Source: Portulaca oleracea (lineage: Eukaryota > Streptophyta > Magnoliopsida > Caryophyllales > Portulacaceae). From it: 64,000 nucleotides of DNA. A program made the translations under genes and the position numbers. Location: the NCBI GenBank assembly GCA_029582165.1, contig CM055871.1:53846112-53910111 (forward strand), in the 5' to 3' direction. Positions 45,788-58,319 of the stretch are shown here, piece by piece. Below the pieces are notes generated by a model. The model did not search any database. It saw only the letters and a list, made by a program, of their open reading frames with translations, and had not been told where the DNA came from. Numbering within the stretch: the first letter of the stretch is position 1; every line of letters starts with the position of its first letter.

Positions 45788-46770
45788 TAATGGAGAAAAC
45801 CCAGAAAAACCCGCCTTGGAATAGGGGAAGAGATTGTTGGGTTTGTGTGGATTTTGAAGGGGAGTGGTGAATTGAAGAGAGGAGTGAAATCAAATGAGAA
45901 AACCCAGAAAAAAACCCACCTCAGAAAAGGGGGGAGAAGGTGAAAAAAGAAGAAAGAGTGTTGGTTATGTGGAAATTTTCAAGGGAAAAATATGAATTGA
46001 GGAGAAGGGTGGGGTGAAATCAAATGGAAGAGTAGGAAAAAAAAAACCCTAGAAAAACCCACCTCAGAAAAAGGAGGGAGAAGGTTAAGACGAAGAAGAA
46101 GAAGAAGAAGAAAGATTGTTGTTTTTGTGCAAATTTTCAAGGGAAATGATGAATTGAGGAGAAGGGTAAGTGGAATGAAAGGTGAAAAAAAAAATGGAGC
46201 AGTAGAAAAACCCACCTCAGAAAAAGGAGGGAGAAAGTGAAAAAAGAAGGAAAAATTGTTGCTTTTGTGGAAATTTTCAAGGGAAATGATGAATTGAGGA
46301 GAAGGGTCAGTGGAATGAGGAGCAGAAAAAGAAACCCAGAAAAACCCACCTCAGAAAATGATGGGAGAAGGTGAAAAAACAAGAAAGATTGATCCTTTAG
46401 TGCAAATTTTCAAGGGAAATCAGTGGAATGAGTGGGGAAATCAAATGGAAGAGCCGAAAAAAAACCAAGAAAAACCCACCTCAGAAAAAGGAGGAAGAAG
46501 GTAAAAGAAGAAGAAAGATTGTTGCTTTTGAGCAAATTTTCAAGGGAAATGATGAAATGAAGAGAAAGGTCAATGGAAAGAGGGGTGAAATGAAATGGAG
46601 TAGAAAAAACCCAGAAAAACCCACCTCAGAAAATGAAGGGAGAAAGTGAAAAAACAAGAAAGATTGTTGCTTTTGAGCAAATTTTCAAGGGAAATGATGA
46701 ATTGTGAGTGAGGAGAAGGGTCACTGGAAAGAGGGGTGAAATGAAATGGGGAGTGAAAATTTTCGAGGAA
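45788..46770. repeat. Minisatellite upstream of KNAT7 start codon
   Basis: Seven copies (starts near 45795, 45899, 46045, 46203, 46333, 46464, 46607; 104-155 bp each) sharing AACCCAGAAAAACCCACCTC, GATTGTTGCTTTTG and AATTTTCAAGGGAAATGATG. The first begins right at the KNAT7 ATG. On the gene strand most copies carry GAGGTGGGTTTT, a passable 5' splice-site shape, and short uORFs. Confidence 0.9.
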
Positions 46771-47109
46771 AGTGGGGGAGTTGGTTTGGGGTTAAATCTA
46801 GTCAAGATGTTTAAAGCATAGAACAGGACCTCTGTCTGTGTGTTTGTATGTTGATGATATAGAGATGTTTCATCAAAAAAGTTGGAGAGAAAACAAATAT
46901 TAAAGGGTTTTTTATTTATTTTTATTTTTCTTTTGTTTTTACTATATTGTTTTTTGGTGGGGGTTGGGGATTGACTATTTGAGAAGATTTTTTGATTTTT
47001 TGGGTGGTAGGCAAAGATTTTTTTATTTAATTTTAATTTTTAGAGAGAGGTGTTTATGAAGGATAGGAGGGAGGTGGAATAGTTGACTTGACGTGAAAGG
47101 GAAGGTACG

Positions 47110-47153
47110 GACGTTGGGTGGCGTAGGGGTAGGAGTAGGGTAGGGTAGGGTAG
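47110..47153 (+). repeat. GGGTA-rich tract
   Basis: GGGTAGGGTAGGGTAGG follows looser GGGG/GTAGG runs; potential quadruplex former. It is not the plant telomere repeat TTTAGGG. Confidence 0.6.
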
Positions 47154-47235
47154 GTTAGATCAAAGTTCTTTTGTGGACTATTTGTCCATTTTAATTATTA
47201 CGGTCATTTTTTTTTTTGTGATTGATAAGAATTGG

Positions 47236-47677
47236 AAATGGTATGGTGTGGTAAAATTATGAAAAATGCTATGATTTGGAATGATATCGTGAAATTTATG
47301 AAAATTATGATTAATGTGATAAATGAGGAGAGAGAATATGAAAAATATAGGAGAAAAGCGAAAAGAAAGAAAAGTGAGGAAATATATTGATAATAATTGT
47401 GGTAAAGTGTAGTATGGTATGATAAAATGTAATAGAAAAATATTGGCTATGCTCTTTGGTTAGGTTATTTTTAAGTTTGGATAGATAAATTAGGATAAGT
47501 TATGTTTTTTTTTGGGAATTGTGTTTTTAGAATTAATGTTTTTTTTAAAATTATGTTAGGTTTTGATAAGTTTGGATAAGTTAGAATAAATTAGAAGAGT
47601 TATATCCAATCTAACCAAAAAACAGGACCAGAGTGGTATGGTAAATTGTGATACTGAACCGCACAAAAGAACGGGCC
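47236..47677. mobile_element. Nested MITEs (one inserted in another)
   Basis: A Tourist-like copy (about 47236-47450 and 47637-47677, ending CACAAAAGAACGGGCC then TAA) is split by a CTCTTTGGTTAGG...CTAACCAAAAAACAGG element at about 47451-47636. The order of insertion is therefore visible. Confidence 0.7.
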
Positions 47678-47902
47678 TAAATGGCTCTTCTAAATTATAC
47701 ATTGTCTTACTTATTTTATTTTATTTAACAAATTGGGTTTATTTTTAAATAATTTATGTTTAAAGTTATTTATTCAATTCAAAAATTTATTTAAAAATAA
47801 AAAAATAGGCGATATAACATTTATATTTTTCGTACGTTCAAAAAGAACATAACCTAATTTTAATCAAACTAAAACTTAGGTCCTGTCCGACAGTAATATT
47901 TA

Positions 47903-48151
47903 GGCCCTGTTCTTTTATGCAGTTGGCAAACTGCGGTGCCACAACCTATCGCAATTTGCCACAACCCACCATATTTTACCGCAAATCATTACTTTTCTCT
48001 CTCCTCACTTTTCTCCTCTACTTTTTACATTCTCTCTCCTCACCTACCCCACATACCAATAATAACCTACTACAATTCCACCACACCCCACCACAATTCC
48101 ACCACACCTCACCACCCCATTCCGCAAAATACCGCAGAAAAGAACAAGGCC
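47903..48151. mobile_element. Tourist/PIF-Harbinger-like MITE (TTA TSD)
   Basis: GGCCCTGTTCTTTTATGCAG...CGCAGAAAAGAACAAGGCC flanked by TTA on both sides, 249 bp. It is so similar to 8156-8391 that both probably moved recently. Confidence 0.88.
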
Positions 48152-48208
48152 TTAGGATGACATTTAACTATTTGGGTAACATTTAGCATTTTAACCAAAA
48201 TAAATTAA

Positions 48209-48469
48209 GGTCCTGTTATTTTTGTGCAGTAAATGGTATGGTATGTCAATGTTATAGAAAGTGTAGTATAGTAAGATATCGTAAAATTTGTGGTAAGAAT
48301 GATTGATGTGATAGGTGAAGAGAGAGAATGTAAAGTAGAGGAGAAAATGGAATGAGATAAAGTTATAATTATTGTGTTAAAGTGTGCAATTATATTGTAT
48401 GAAAAAATTGTGGTAAGTATGAAAAAATATGATAGGTGCGGTGTTGAACCACAAAAAAAAAAAAGGGCC
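48209..48469. mobile_element. Tourist-like MITE (TAA TSD)
   Basis: GGTCCTGTTATTTTTGTGC...AAAAAAGGGCC flanked by TAA on both sides; family body in inverted orientation. Confidence 0.75.
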
Positions 48470-48543
48470 TAAATCTATTAAAGGGGTGTTGAACTCTCCT
48501 CTTAATGTTTGTTGTCATCTTCGAATAACCATCAACAAATTTA

Positions 48544-48798
48544 GCTCATGTTCTTTTGTACGTCATGGTAGAGTACCACAATTCATCATACCATTCAATG
48601 TATTCTTCTACACTTTACCATATCATACCAGACTTTACCACAATTATTATCTCTTCACTTTTCACATTTCACATTTCTCTCCTCATTTAGCACATCAACC
48701 ACACTTTCCACAAAATTTTACTATATCAATCCACACCCACAATTTTTACCACATCACACTATTTTCACATCTTACCAACTGCACAAAAGAACAGAGTT
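48544..48798. mobile_element. Tourist-like MITE (TTA TSD)
   Basis: GCTCATGTTCTTTTGTACG...GCACAAAAGAACAGAGT flanked by TTA on both sides. It sits about 300 bp downstream of the MINDY stop codon. Confidence 0.75.
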
Positions 48799-49102
48799 TT
48801 ACCTTGCAAGAGAACAAGGCCTCATTCATGCAAATCGAAGCTGTAAGTTCACCAATTTGTTTAAGCAAGTTGTTTTTTTCCCCCTTTTTACTGAGATAAG
48901 AGAGAGTTGGAGTACCTGTCATTATTTACAGCCTAGGCTAAAAGCACAAGTCGATAATCAAGAACCAAACTGGATGGGGTTAATAAGTGATGGATAGATA
49001 GATGCTATAACAACCACAAATTACAAACACCAACATTTACAGTTGCAATTTTCTTCCCCTTTCCTACTAACTAAACTGAAATTCCCCAAACCAGCAACCC
49101 TC

Positions 49103-52100
49103 TCACATAAGTTTACAACTTGAAGATTTGTCTTTCGATTTTTGCTCCTGTCTTACTGAAGACGATGACGCCGGTCTGCTGCTGTTTCTTGGTGCCTGCA
49201 AATCACCGAGATTCAGTTTCGCATTTATAAGTGATCGAAATAAAGAAGTAACTCCGATACAAAAGGTAACTTTCTAAAAACATCCGAGAAATCTCTACCC
49301 TTGCAGAAGTGCTCCACTACACGTAAATGAAAGATAAATCGGGAAAATAATGGTGCGTTTGGTAGGATCATAGGAAAAAGTTCTATTAGGAAAGTGTATT
49401 TTACACTGCCCGGTTTATATCCTAAAATCCCAGAAATGTATGTAGAGAATTTTTAAAGTATTTGGTTGAAGTTGTAAATTTCCAAAATGTTTGTTCGAAA
49501 AAATTCCCTGGGTTGAACTATGAGACAATGAGTCCCAAGTAAAAAACTTCCCATCCATTAAACACCACCTAACACGTGGAGATTTGGCCACCTTAGGAAA
49601 TACCAACCTTCACTGCCAACCAAACGCGCCACAAGATTCTAAAGGTTTTCAATTAGAGTCGGGAAAGCTTAACCCAACACGATAACATGCCACAAACCAG
49701 ATCCGAAATTACCGAGAGAAACCAGAACACGACACTAACCAAACAAATTTCAACCCAAAGTTGACATGACTAGACAGTTTAGTTTTAACACAATGCTATT
49801 TTGCACTTCTTAGTAAATTTAAGATGTTTTCACTTTTCAAGCTGACATGATATTAACCCGTTTACTAAATGGGTCAACCTGACCCGATCTAAACTGTTTC
49901 TAGTTTCAATAAGGTCAGGGAAGTTCAGGTCACCTGGGGTCCAACAATAAGCCTCGAACTGGCATTGCTCGATGGTTGCTGAGGAGCTTGACGCTGTGGC
50001 TGCTGCTCAAATTCCTGCTGTTGCAGAGCTATTGCCAACTGAAGATCCGAACTGCACAATTTGCAGCAAATTCGTCAAAATGTAGAAACGACAAGAAGAA
50101 ATACAAGTGAAGAAAGCGGTCCCCCATCGAAAATATCAGAAAAGGGGGAAATATGATGGACTAATTTAGGCACGGTAGTTTACAAAACATCTACATTCTC
50201 TACATAGAATGGAATGGTAGCATTGTGTTAGAATACTCGATAGTTGATAGTTTACACAATATGTATATAGAATCAAGTGGTAGGTTATGTTGGAATACTT
50301 ACTTCATGTCAGAGCAAGATTGTCTCGAAGTGTCAATGCTAGCCAGATAGTCCTGAAGCAATCGAGCAACATAGACAAAAGTCAGATGGAATTTCCATTG
50401 ATTCTCCTATTCGTAGCATTTGGCTTGGAGAAGCGGTGACAAATACATGTTCTAATCCAGAATACGTACGCAATAGCATAATAAAAACACACTTTTCAAG
50501 AAGAGCCATGTGGGTTCAGGGCAGGCGGGAATAACACAAGCACGTAATTATATCCTAATGCAAACATTAAAGAATGAAGAGAATTTTGAGGCATACAGCA
50601 GTAGTAGCTACAGCATTCCGTTCGTCCCATATGCCATTGCCATTGCTCTCCAGCTTGAATTCCTTGAAATTACTGGTCACAAACAGTGTGTCTCCATTGA
50701 CCTGCAAAAGGGTAATCACAAATATGGATTTACGTATTTACGGGAAGATTGAGCATGGGATGGAAGAGGCAACGGTCACAATGATGAAACCATGAGACAA
50801 CCCTTACTATATAAGCATCAGAAATATTGACTCATATGTTATAAAAGAATCTGTTTAAATCTCAGCAAACCTCAGGATCTTGTTAATAAAGCACATAATT
50901 AATAACATGAATCACATGATGCAACATCGCTAAGATAGAATATTGCAATAAGATAGAATCTTTGTCTTGACAGCAGCTTTCTGCAAAAATACCAACCGGC
51001 TCCTCTTATCTCCAGGAATATACAAAACTCATACGTCCCGGAATATACACACCTCGCTGTTAAATATACAAATTAGAAAATCCAAAATCCTCACTTGTTT
51101 CCTCCATTTTTAAGCACTGATTTTTTCACACTATCATAAAGCCAATACAAAACCCTATCCAAATACAGGGGAAAACAAACAGGTTACCAAAGAACATTTT
51201 CTATTTGTCAATTATTACTATGTATGGAAGATCCCCAAAAGTAAAACTTCACCCACCTCATTCAATTTTTCCCATACAAGGTTAGGCTGATTCAGAAATC
51301 CTTGATCTGTCGCTAAAAGATATAGCTCGCCATCGAACTGCAACAAGAGAGATAAGAACAGACAACTTAGTTTAAAAATAGTGAGGAGTCTGATATATGA
51401 TAGCCTCAAAATCAACATATCCAACAGAATATGCAAACATAATGCCTCACCTTAAACATCGTGCTGAAATGATTGTTTCGAAAGAAAACACAAAGCTCAC
51501 GCTCCTTGAGACCCTCTTGCAAAGAGAACAGGCTGCAGACACAATTATTCACCCTAAGGTAAGCAGGTAACCAAACATGCAATTTGCACCCCAACAAAGG
51601 CAATTAAACAGATCCCATACGATGAAACAGAATAACATGTCATAATCATACCCGTAAAAGGTCAACTGGCTTGCATTGGTTTTCAGAAAGCTGCTGATCA
51701 ATTCACCTGAAGATGAAAAGGGACAACCTAAGAACCAAACGAGAAACACGCTACTGGTAGAAAAGCAAAGAATCACAAAACCACCAGGGACCAATAGCAA
51801 AAGTAAAATTTACCCTGTCGGATTGTAATTTCATCATTCGGCCTCGCATTGCAGGCATCCTTAGTCTCCTTTTCAGCCTGTTCAGCCAGGACAACCTCGC
51901 CTTCGTAGACAGGCTCTTCCCCTTCACAAACTACCCGTCCTGAATCAAGTATACACTCCTCCCCTTCATATATAGGTTCACTGCTATCAAGACTTGAATT
52001 AAACGAATCAACTGCTTCAATGCCTGGCTTTCTGTCACTAGCAGACTGAGAATCACTGTGGCCGGCAATCACAGGAGAGCTTTCTTCAACATTTTGCTTA

Positions 52101-55100
52101 TTCAATTCATCAGCTGAATCAGGCAGAGCAGCAGGGAGGCTTTTGACTGTTTGATCGTGCACTGCGTACTGTGCAAGTGATGAGGAGGGGGTGGGTCCCT
52201 CTTGCACTGATTTGTCAACACGACATCTATCCAATTCATCCAGCAAGGAACCTTCTCCAGACTGAACAGTGTGTCTTTCCTCGGCATCTCTCGAGCTCAA
52301 AGAACCAGCCTTTTCGTCCTGTGATAGAATTTTCCCATTACATTCATTGGGTGCATCGTTACTGCCTGACACGGAAGGCTCCACATTCAAGGATCCATTG
52401 GAACAATGTACCTCAGACAGATGTAAAGGTTTCTCAGGAATGGACTCTGACATATGTGCATTGTTACCAGAATCCCTTATTGGATCTCCTTCACAGGCAA
52501 CCACTTCACCAGAATCATCCCCCACAAGGGGCGCTTCATTCTCAGATAGTTTCAATACCCTCAGAAGTTCAGCTTCTTCTTCCGCATCTCCTTTCCTTAG
52601 CATCTTTTCATCAGAGATGGAACGAGGAGACTCATCAAAAGATTTAGTCTTGGAAAGGTTAGGTGAAGGAACACCCAATGTAGCAGCAGTTGCAGCAGCA
52701 AAATCAACGCAATCTTCATCCAATTTATCCTTGCCCATATCCTTCATCTGTCGTGTTTCCAGGGAGACGAGATCACTCATGATAGTATTATAAGACTTCG
52801 AACCAATTGCTTCAGCAGTCTCATGATCCTAAACAAACACATAAAGATATCATAAGAATACTAACATAAAAAAAAAAGTGGACGATGAGTACCCGAAACA
52901 CACGTATAAAATGTTTTAAACTGCATGCATGTACATTAGACCATTAAATATATAGTGTATCACTTTGCTCAACCTTCTACAGTTCACATCTACACTGAAT
53001 GAATTAAGAGCATTTAAACCTATTAACTTAATGCCCATCCATATCTATCAGTTAGCAGTTCAGTGAAAAAATAAGATGAGGTCTCCAGTAGCTTAAAGAA
53101 AGTCTTGTCCGACCTGGGGTTGGATTGAGAAGGAGAGTCTCGCTGGTTGATAACAAAGCGGCATGCAAGGAAGTAAAGACAAACCGGCTTAGGGAGAAAA
53201 AAAAATGAACCGGTGCATGTAACTTAAAAATCCTATTAAATACTATAAACCAGTGTATAAAACACTACGTATTAAAAACATAATTAGTCAAGGTTGCAAA
53301 ACATGTATCCTAAGATTTTTGACATTCACAAGGAACAATAGCAAAACATGTATGCTAGGACTTCAATCATTGGATAGATTACATTAGTTGATATTTGACA
53401 GATAATTCCTGAAAAACAATATTAATATTAAATGAGTATTCTCACTCTTTTCATGGTAACATAATTACTGAGTTACCAATATATATAAGTCCGTAACACA
53501 TGCTTGCACCTAATGCTAATATATGTGGTGTACACAAAGTGTTCTCAAGCACACAACCAAACAAAGGGTTAGTATTTGCAATTGAAGTTTTTAGAACCCT
53601 TTTTCTATTCACTTGGAAAACCTGAAGTGTGCCTAAAACCTGAAATGATGAAAGTTGATGAAAACTGAAGGTTTAGTTTTTTCTGCTGAAGGTTTTTAGT
53701 CCCTTTCTCTGTTCACTTGCAAAAATCAACTTTGGAAAAGTAAAACAAAAACAAGAAGGTAGATATCCACGTAAACAGAATCCAAATGAATGCATACCTG
53801 AGGATCAACTAACCAACCATGATACAATGGGATGTCCAAAAGATCAAAGATCGCACACTCTCTTGTAAACTCAAAATCATCAATCCTGTGAATTTTTTTT
53901 AGGGAGTTTAGGTTATGAAAACTGGGAGAAAATGATATCATAATGATAAATGGACCAACTAAACTAGAAAAGAAGATCAGACCTACGGAATTTAATATTT
54001 ACATCAATCCCAGTAGTAAGTCGCGGAAGCAAATCGATTGCATCAGCAATATTTTGTTGTTGATTTTCAACATATCCTGAATCTTTATTCTGCAAAGTGC
54101 AAACCATAAATTTTTCTTAGAACAATGCCAAATTTGTTACAATAATGCCCAAAACATTAATCTATTACTTACCTTCACATTGCTATTTGAATCAATCAAT
54201 CTATCAGCAACCAAGGAAAGTAGTTTCTCTTGTGAAACTTCACTTATATCAGGACTTAAGTTCAGTTGATTCTTCAGCAGCAGCACATTACCTACAAACA
54301 AACCCCAAATATCTCATGTGAGAGACTACAAACTCATATTGATTTTCAGCATACAAAAGTAACGTTATACATCAATATGTTGAGACATGCCATATCGTGA
54401 GATGCTATTTCAATCAAAATATATTGGGAAACATCACACAAACTCGTGATTCTACTGACATTTTTTCTGTCAAGGAAAAATAGACTGTGTATATTTAAAC
54501 ATCAAAAGCTGTATGCAAAGTTAGCATCCCACAAAAGGCTGTACACGCCCAATATGGAACAAGATCAGCTGAAAAGATTCACTCTATCCCCAAATATCAT
54601 GAGATGCTATTTCAATCAAAATATATTGGGAAACATCACACAAACTCGTGATTCTACTAACATTTTTTCTGTCAAGGAAAAATAGACTGTGTATTTAAAC
54701 ATCAAAAGCTGTATGCAAAGTTAGCATCCTACAAAAGGCTGTACACGTCCAATATGGAACAAAATCAGCTGAAAAGATTCGCTCTATCCCCAAATAGAGA
54801 GTCTTAATGAAATTTATCTTTAGAACAGTAAAGAAGCATCTCCACACCCTCAAAGATCTTCTATTTCTTTCATGCCAAAAGCTCCAGAAAGACCCAAGAT
54901 GGGAATCAATATCATTCTTCTTTTTACCTTTCCTGCGAAAGAAGGCCTTCAAAGCGAAGATCAAATATTTCTAAGAGCTAACAGCTCAAGAAACTCCAAA
55001 GCTCAAGCACAACTCTTGCTAAAGGACAATGAAGTAGCAAGCGGTCAAGTGACGCTGCTCCCGCTTTTGCGAAGTATCTTATCGTACTAAAATATAACAG

Positions 55101-58100
55101 GTCAATACGTTCGCATAGTATGCCTTCCACCCCCTTCCCCAAGACACCCCAAAAAATAATCCAAAGAGGCTTTCATGGAAACCATCTCCTCAAAGTAGCT
55201 AAATAGGTGAAGAAAGCAGAGACAAACTTGACAAAGTAAGACTTGACTGTGGTGACCCCTCTAGAAATTGACATATATTGACATACTTTGGTAAGTATTC
55301 GCATGATAAGAAATTGTTGTACGCAAAACTTGCATCCTATAATAGGGTAGAAACATTGGTACACATTTGCATAATAAGACAAACCGCCGTACTTTGGTAC
55401 ATATTCGCACAATTTTAAGAACCACTAAGACGTGTTGTAGAACTAAAATCACTTTCCCAATTAAGGTCATAGATAATGGCCCCTTCCAACAACCTATGAA
55501 GCACGGACACTTCTTTCAGCCTCAACTATCTATGTCAGACACGTATCCAATAAGTCCCGGACATGTGTCAGACATAGGAAGAAACGTGTCCTCTAAAAAT
55601 TTTCTAAATAAACATTTGACACGGAAGGACTCATGGTCGAGATGCAAGTCCCAACCTTTAGACATTTTTGAATCATTGATGGGAATCACATTCCAACTAG
55701 CCTACCGGTGGTGAGGTCCTCAACTATGACATCATTTTTTTCAACACATCATCGGTCTTACCTTCTAGTCTACCATCTTATAAATACTTTTGTACCTCTT
55801 CCTTAATTATTAGATTTTTATATCTATATGTAGTTTTAGAATTCATAAACTATTAGAGAAAATGTATTTATTATCAAACATCATTTTGTACTTTATAAAG
55901 TACTATATAAAAGCATTATATGTGTCGGACTACGTAATGTGTCCTTATTTGTCCAAAAATTGCGCATCCTTGTGTCTGTGCTGTGTCATATCCGTGTCTC
56001 AAGTCTGAAATCCGTGTTTCTTAGCTAGCAATGGGTAAAAAGGATTGCCATTACGACAGGGCAAGGTCACATCGGACAGATGGTTAGTTGGTAGAGCCAT
56101 GTTTAGACAAACATATACCTACACTATACTTATACCTCAGCCCCAGATGTTGCACCCTGAGTAATAGCTAATGTAAGTGGACCAAGTGTCGAATTCAATC
56201 TACCGTTAATCATGAAAATAATTTCTCTCATTCTTAGCAGCTCATTGTTTGGGCTATCTGGAGGGAGTAAACATCTCACCAATTTCCCTTCCATCCCAAG
56301 AATCCTGTGTACAGATAATAGATCATTGAGGTTGAGTGCCAAGTAACTCAGTCTACGCCTTTTTGCCCATTTATAAGTGTAAAACTTCCCCATATGTATA
56401 TCCTTTACTGTCCCAACATTTCATAATTTTGAACCTTCAAATCCAACCAAGGTTCTTTGAAACGGATAGATCTAAAACCCCTCCAACTCCAACCACAGCA
56501 AGTTGTTCCCCAATGAGTGTTTGGGCCTCATACGTGTAACCTTACCCTTCCTTTAGCAAAAACATAGAAATGTTAGTTTTATCCCCAATATTATAGAACT
56601 AAACACAATGCATTTTGTGATTTTAGAATAACAGTAACTATTGACATAAATATCTGCGTATCCAGCCAAAAGTTTGAGTACCCTACAAAGATATTCACTT
56701 AAATGCATCATTCCTTGATAAACTATGTATCCAGCCACAAGTTTTGAGTACCATACATGGATGTTCACTTAAATGCGGCATTCCTTGATACTTAGTCCTC
56801 GATACTAAGGTGGCTTCAATAAGAATCATCACTATAGCACATGGGGACCCATGATCTACACATCAAGTTAGTTTGGAAGCCATGCCATGAGAAAGAGAGA
56901 GAACTACAAATGCCCCCGGTCAATCATACAAGGACCGTGAAAATTTAAATGACGATATGTCTGAGCAGATAGGTGAGTATAGGAAACCCGTAGGGACAAC
57001 TGAATGATATTACGTGGCAAGTCTTCCACTGAAATGTGAAGTGTTCAGGCTACAAGTACGTAGAAATATTATGTAGCAAAGTGCTGAACATTTTATTGCA
57101 TATAAGATGTAGGAGCTGCTGAAAGGATATCCCAAGTAAATCACACCTTATGTTAAATATTGAATGGAGGATCAAAAGATTTCAAATAAGGAAGGAATGA
57201 CTGTTTACTATTGAGAAATAAAGAAGCGGGCAGTTTGTACCCACGTCCATGCAATCATTTAGCAAGTGAAGTGCTCCTACTACGACAACGACTCCACAGT
57301 CTATTGGTTTTAAGACAAAACTTCAATTGAGCTTCTTTCATCCCATGTGCTCAGTCGCTTAAACTTCAATATTTAACACATCATCACACCACTCATCATG
57401 TCCTACATACATACAAATACAATAGTTGACTTGAATACTACACTTTAACAACAAATTCTGCTGGCTAAGGCATCTGAGGACAGTACTAGTGTAATACTAC
57501 AATCAGCAACAAAATTTCATAGTTTTGTCACCATGACAAGATCATTAACACCCAATTATACGATCTACCTCACAAACACAACGCTAATTTCACTTCTGCA
57601 TCACACAAACCACAAATTCACCACAAACTAAATTCGTAATCCGCAGTCAAATCACTTTCCTAATTCCAGACAATCACAAACACAACGCTCACTTCTGCAT
57701 CACACTCAACACAAATCACCACAAACTAAATTCGCAATCTAAAGTCAAATCACTTCCCTAATTCCATGAAAAACACGATACGTTCATTCGACAAACTATT
57801 CCACCAATCAATCCATCAAACAATCACACAAACTTCGATGCACCACTAGCTACCTCCACTCCGCAATCTCTGATGTTCGATTAACCAATTCAACATCAAA
57901 TGCGCCAACAAATCAACTCAAATCAAATCAAACCGAATCAAAATCAATCATACAATTAATCAAGCAAAACGAAACCCTAGAAACGGAAGAAACGAGGAGG
58001 AGGAGGAAGAAGAGAGTACAGATGGCGAGGAGAGGGCAAGGTCCATTGTCGTTCTGGAGAACGATGGGCGTAGAACGGCCGAAGAAGTCGACAGTCTTGG

Positions 58101-58269
58101 TCTTATGGAGGACGCATTTCTCCACTGATTCTTGCTCTGGTTGTGGTTGTGGTTGTGGTTCTTTTTCTGGTGCTGGTTCTGGTACTGCTGATGGTGATGG
58201 TGATGGTGATGGTGATGGTGATTCTGTACGATGATGATGATGATCTTCGGAAGAGGAGGACGACGCCAT
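49103..58269 (-). CDS. MINDY-family deubiquitinase (MINDY-1/2-like)
   Basis: Cysteine protease expected to trim Lys48-linked polyubiquitin. Twelve exons: 58269-58020, 54291-54173, 54089-53983, 53885-53798, 52828-51814, 51706-51652, 51532-51451, 51337-51257, 50701-50597, 50352-50303, 50051-49934, 49195-49103. All are in frame, giving 720 residues. The catalytic motif QNDNGPC gives Gln72 and Cys78, spaced as Gln131/Cys137 of human MINDY-1. His566 in FFRNNHFSTMFK is the likely general base. YHGWLVDP is also conserved. A low-complexity acidic insert of about 320 residues (exon 5) splits the catalytic domain. SDLQLAIALQQQEFEQQ near 650 looks like a MIU ubiquitin-binding helix. The C terminus CKLM is CaaX-like. 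An in-frame ATG 17 codons upstream (58320) is an alternative start. Confidence 0.94.
54399..54800. repeat. 202-bp tandem duplication in MINDY intron 1
   Basis: GATGCTATTTCAATCAAAAT begins at 54401 and again at 54603. The copies are nearly identical through CTATCCCCAAATA, with a few substitutions and a 2-bp gap, so the duplication is young. Confidence 0.9.
54770..55120 (-). pseudogene. LINE 3'-end fragment (zf-RVT region)
   Basis: On the minus strand, successive frames read ASLDRLLLHCPLARVVLELW then, after a frame change, FWSFWHERNRRSLRV, matching the HLLLHCPxAxxVW and WxERNxR signatures at the C-terminal end of plant LINE polyproteins. Broken and intronic in the MINDY gene. Confidence 0.7.
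55121..58019. other. Rest of MINDY intron 1, no gene seen
   Basis: Intron 1 runs 54292-58019. No supported gene here. 57580-57740 holds a short direct repeat (CACAAACACAACGCTMA, TCACTTCCYTAATTCC). A short repeat CAGCCAMAAGTTT-GAGTACC lies at 56665 and 56733. Confidence 0.5.
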
Positions 58270-58319
58270 GGATGCTGAGCTCCAAGTTCTAGAGAGAGAA
58301 AGGGTACCAAACCAAGACA

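Noticed and set aside
46137..46382. Repeated Phe/Leu-rich minus-strand frames resembling membrane peptides
   Set aside because: They arise from the minisatellite upstream of KNAT7; possible uORFs at most.
47110..47153. Interstitial telomere repeat
   Set aside because: The unit is GGGTA, not the plant TTTAGGG; only three or four units.
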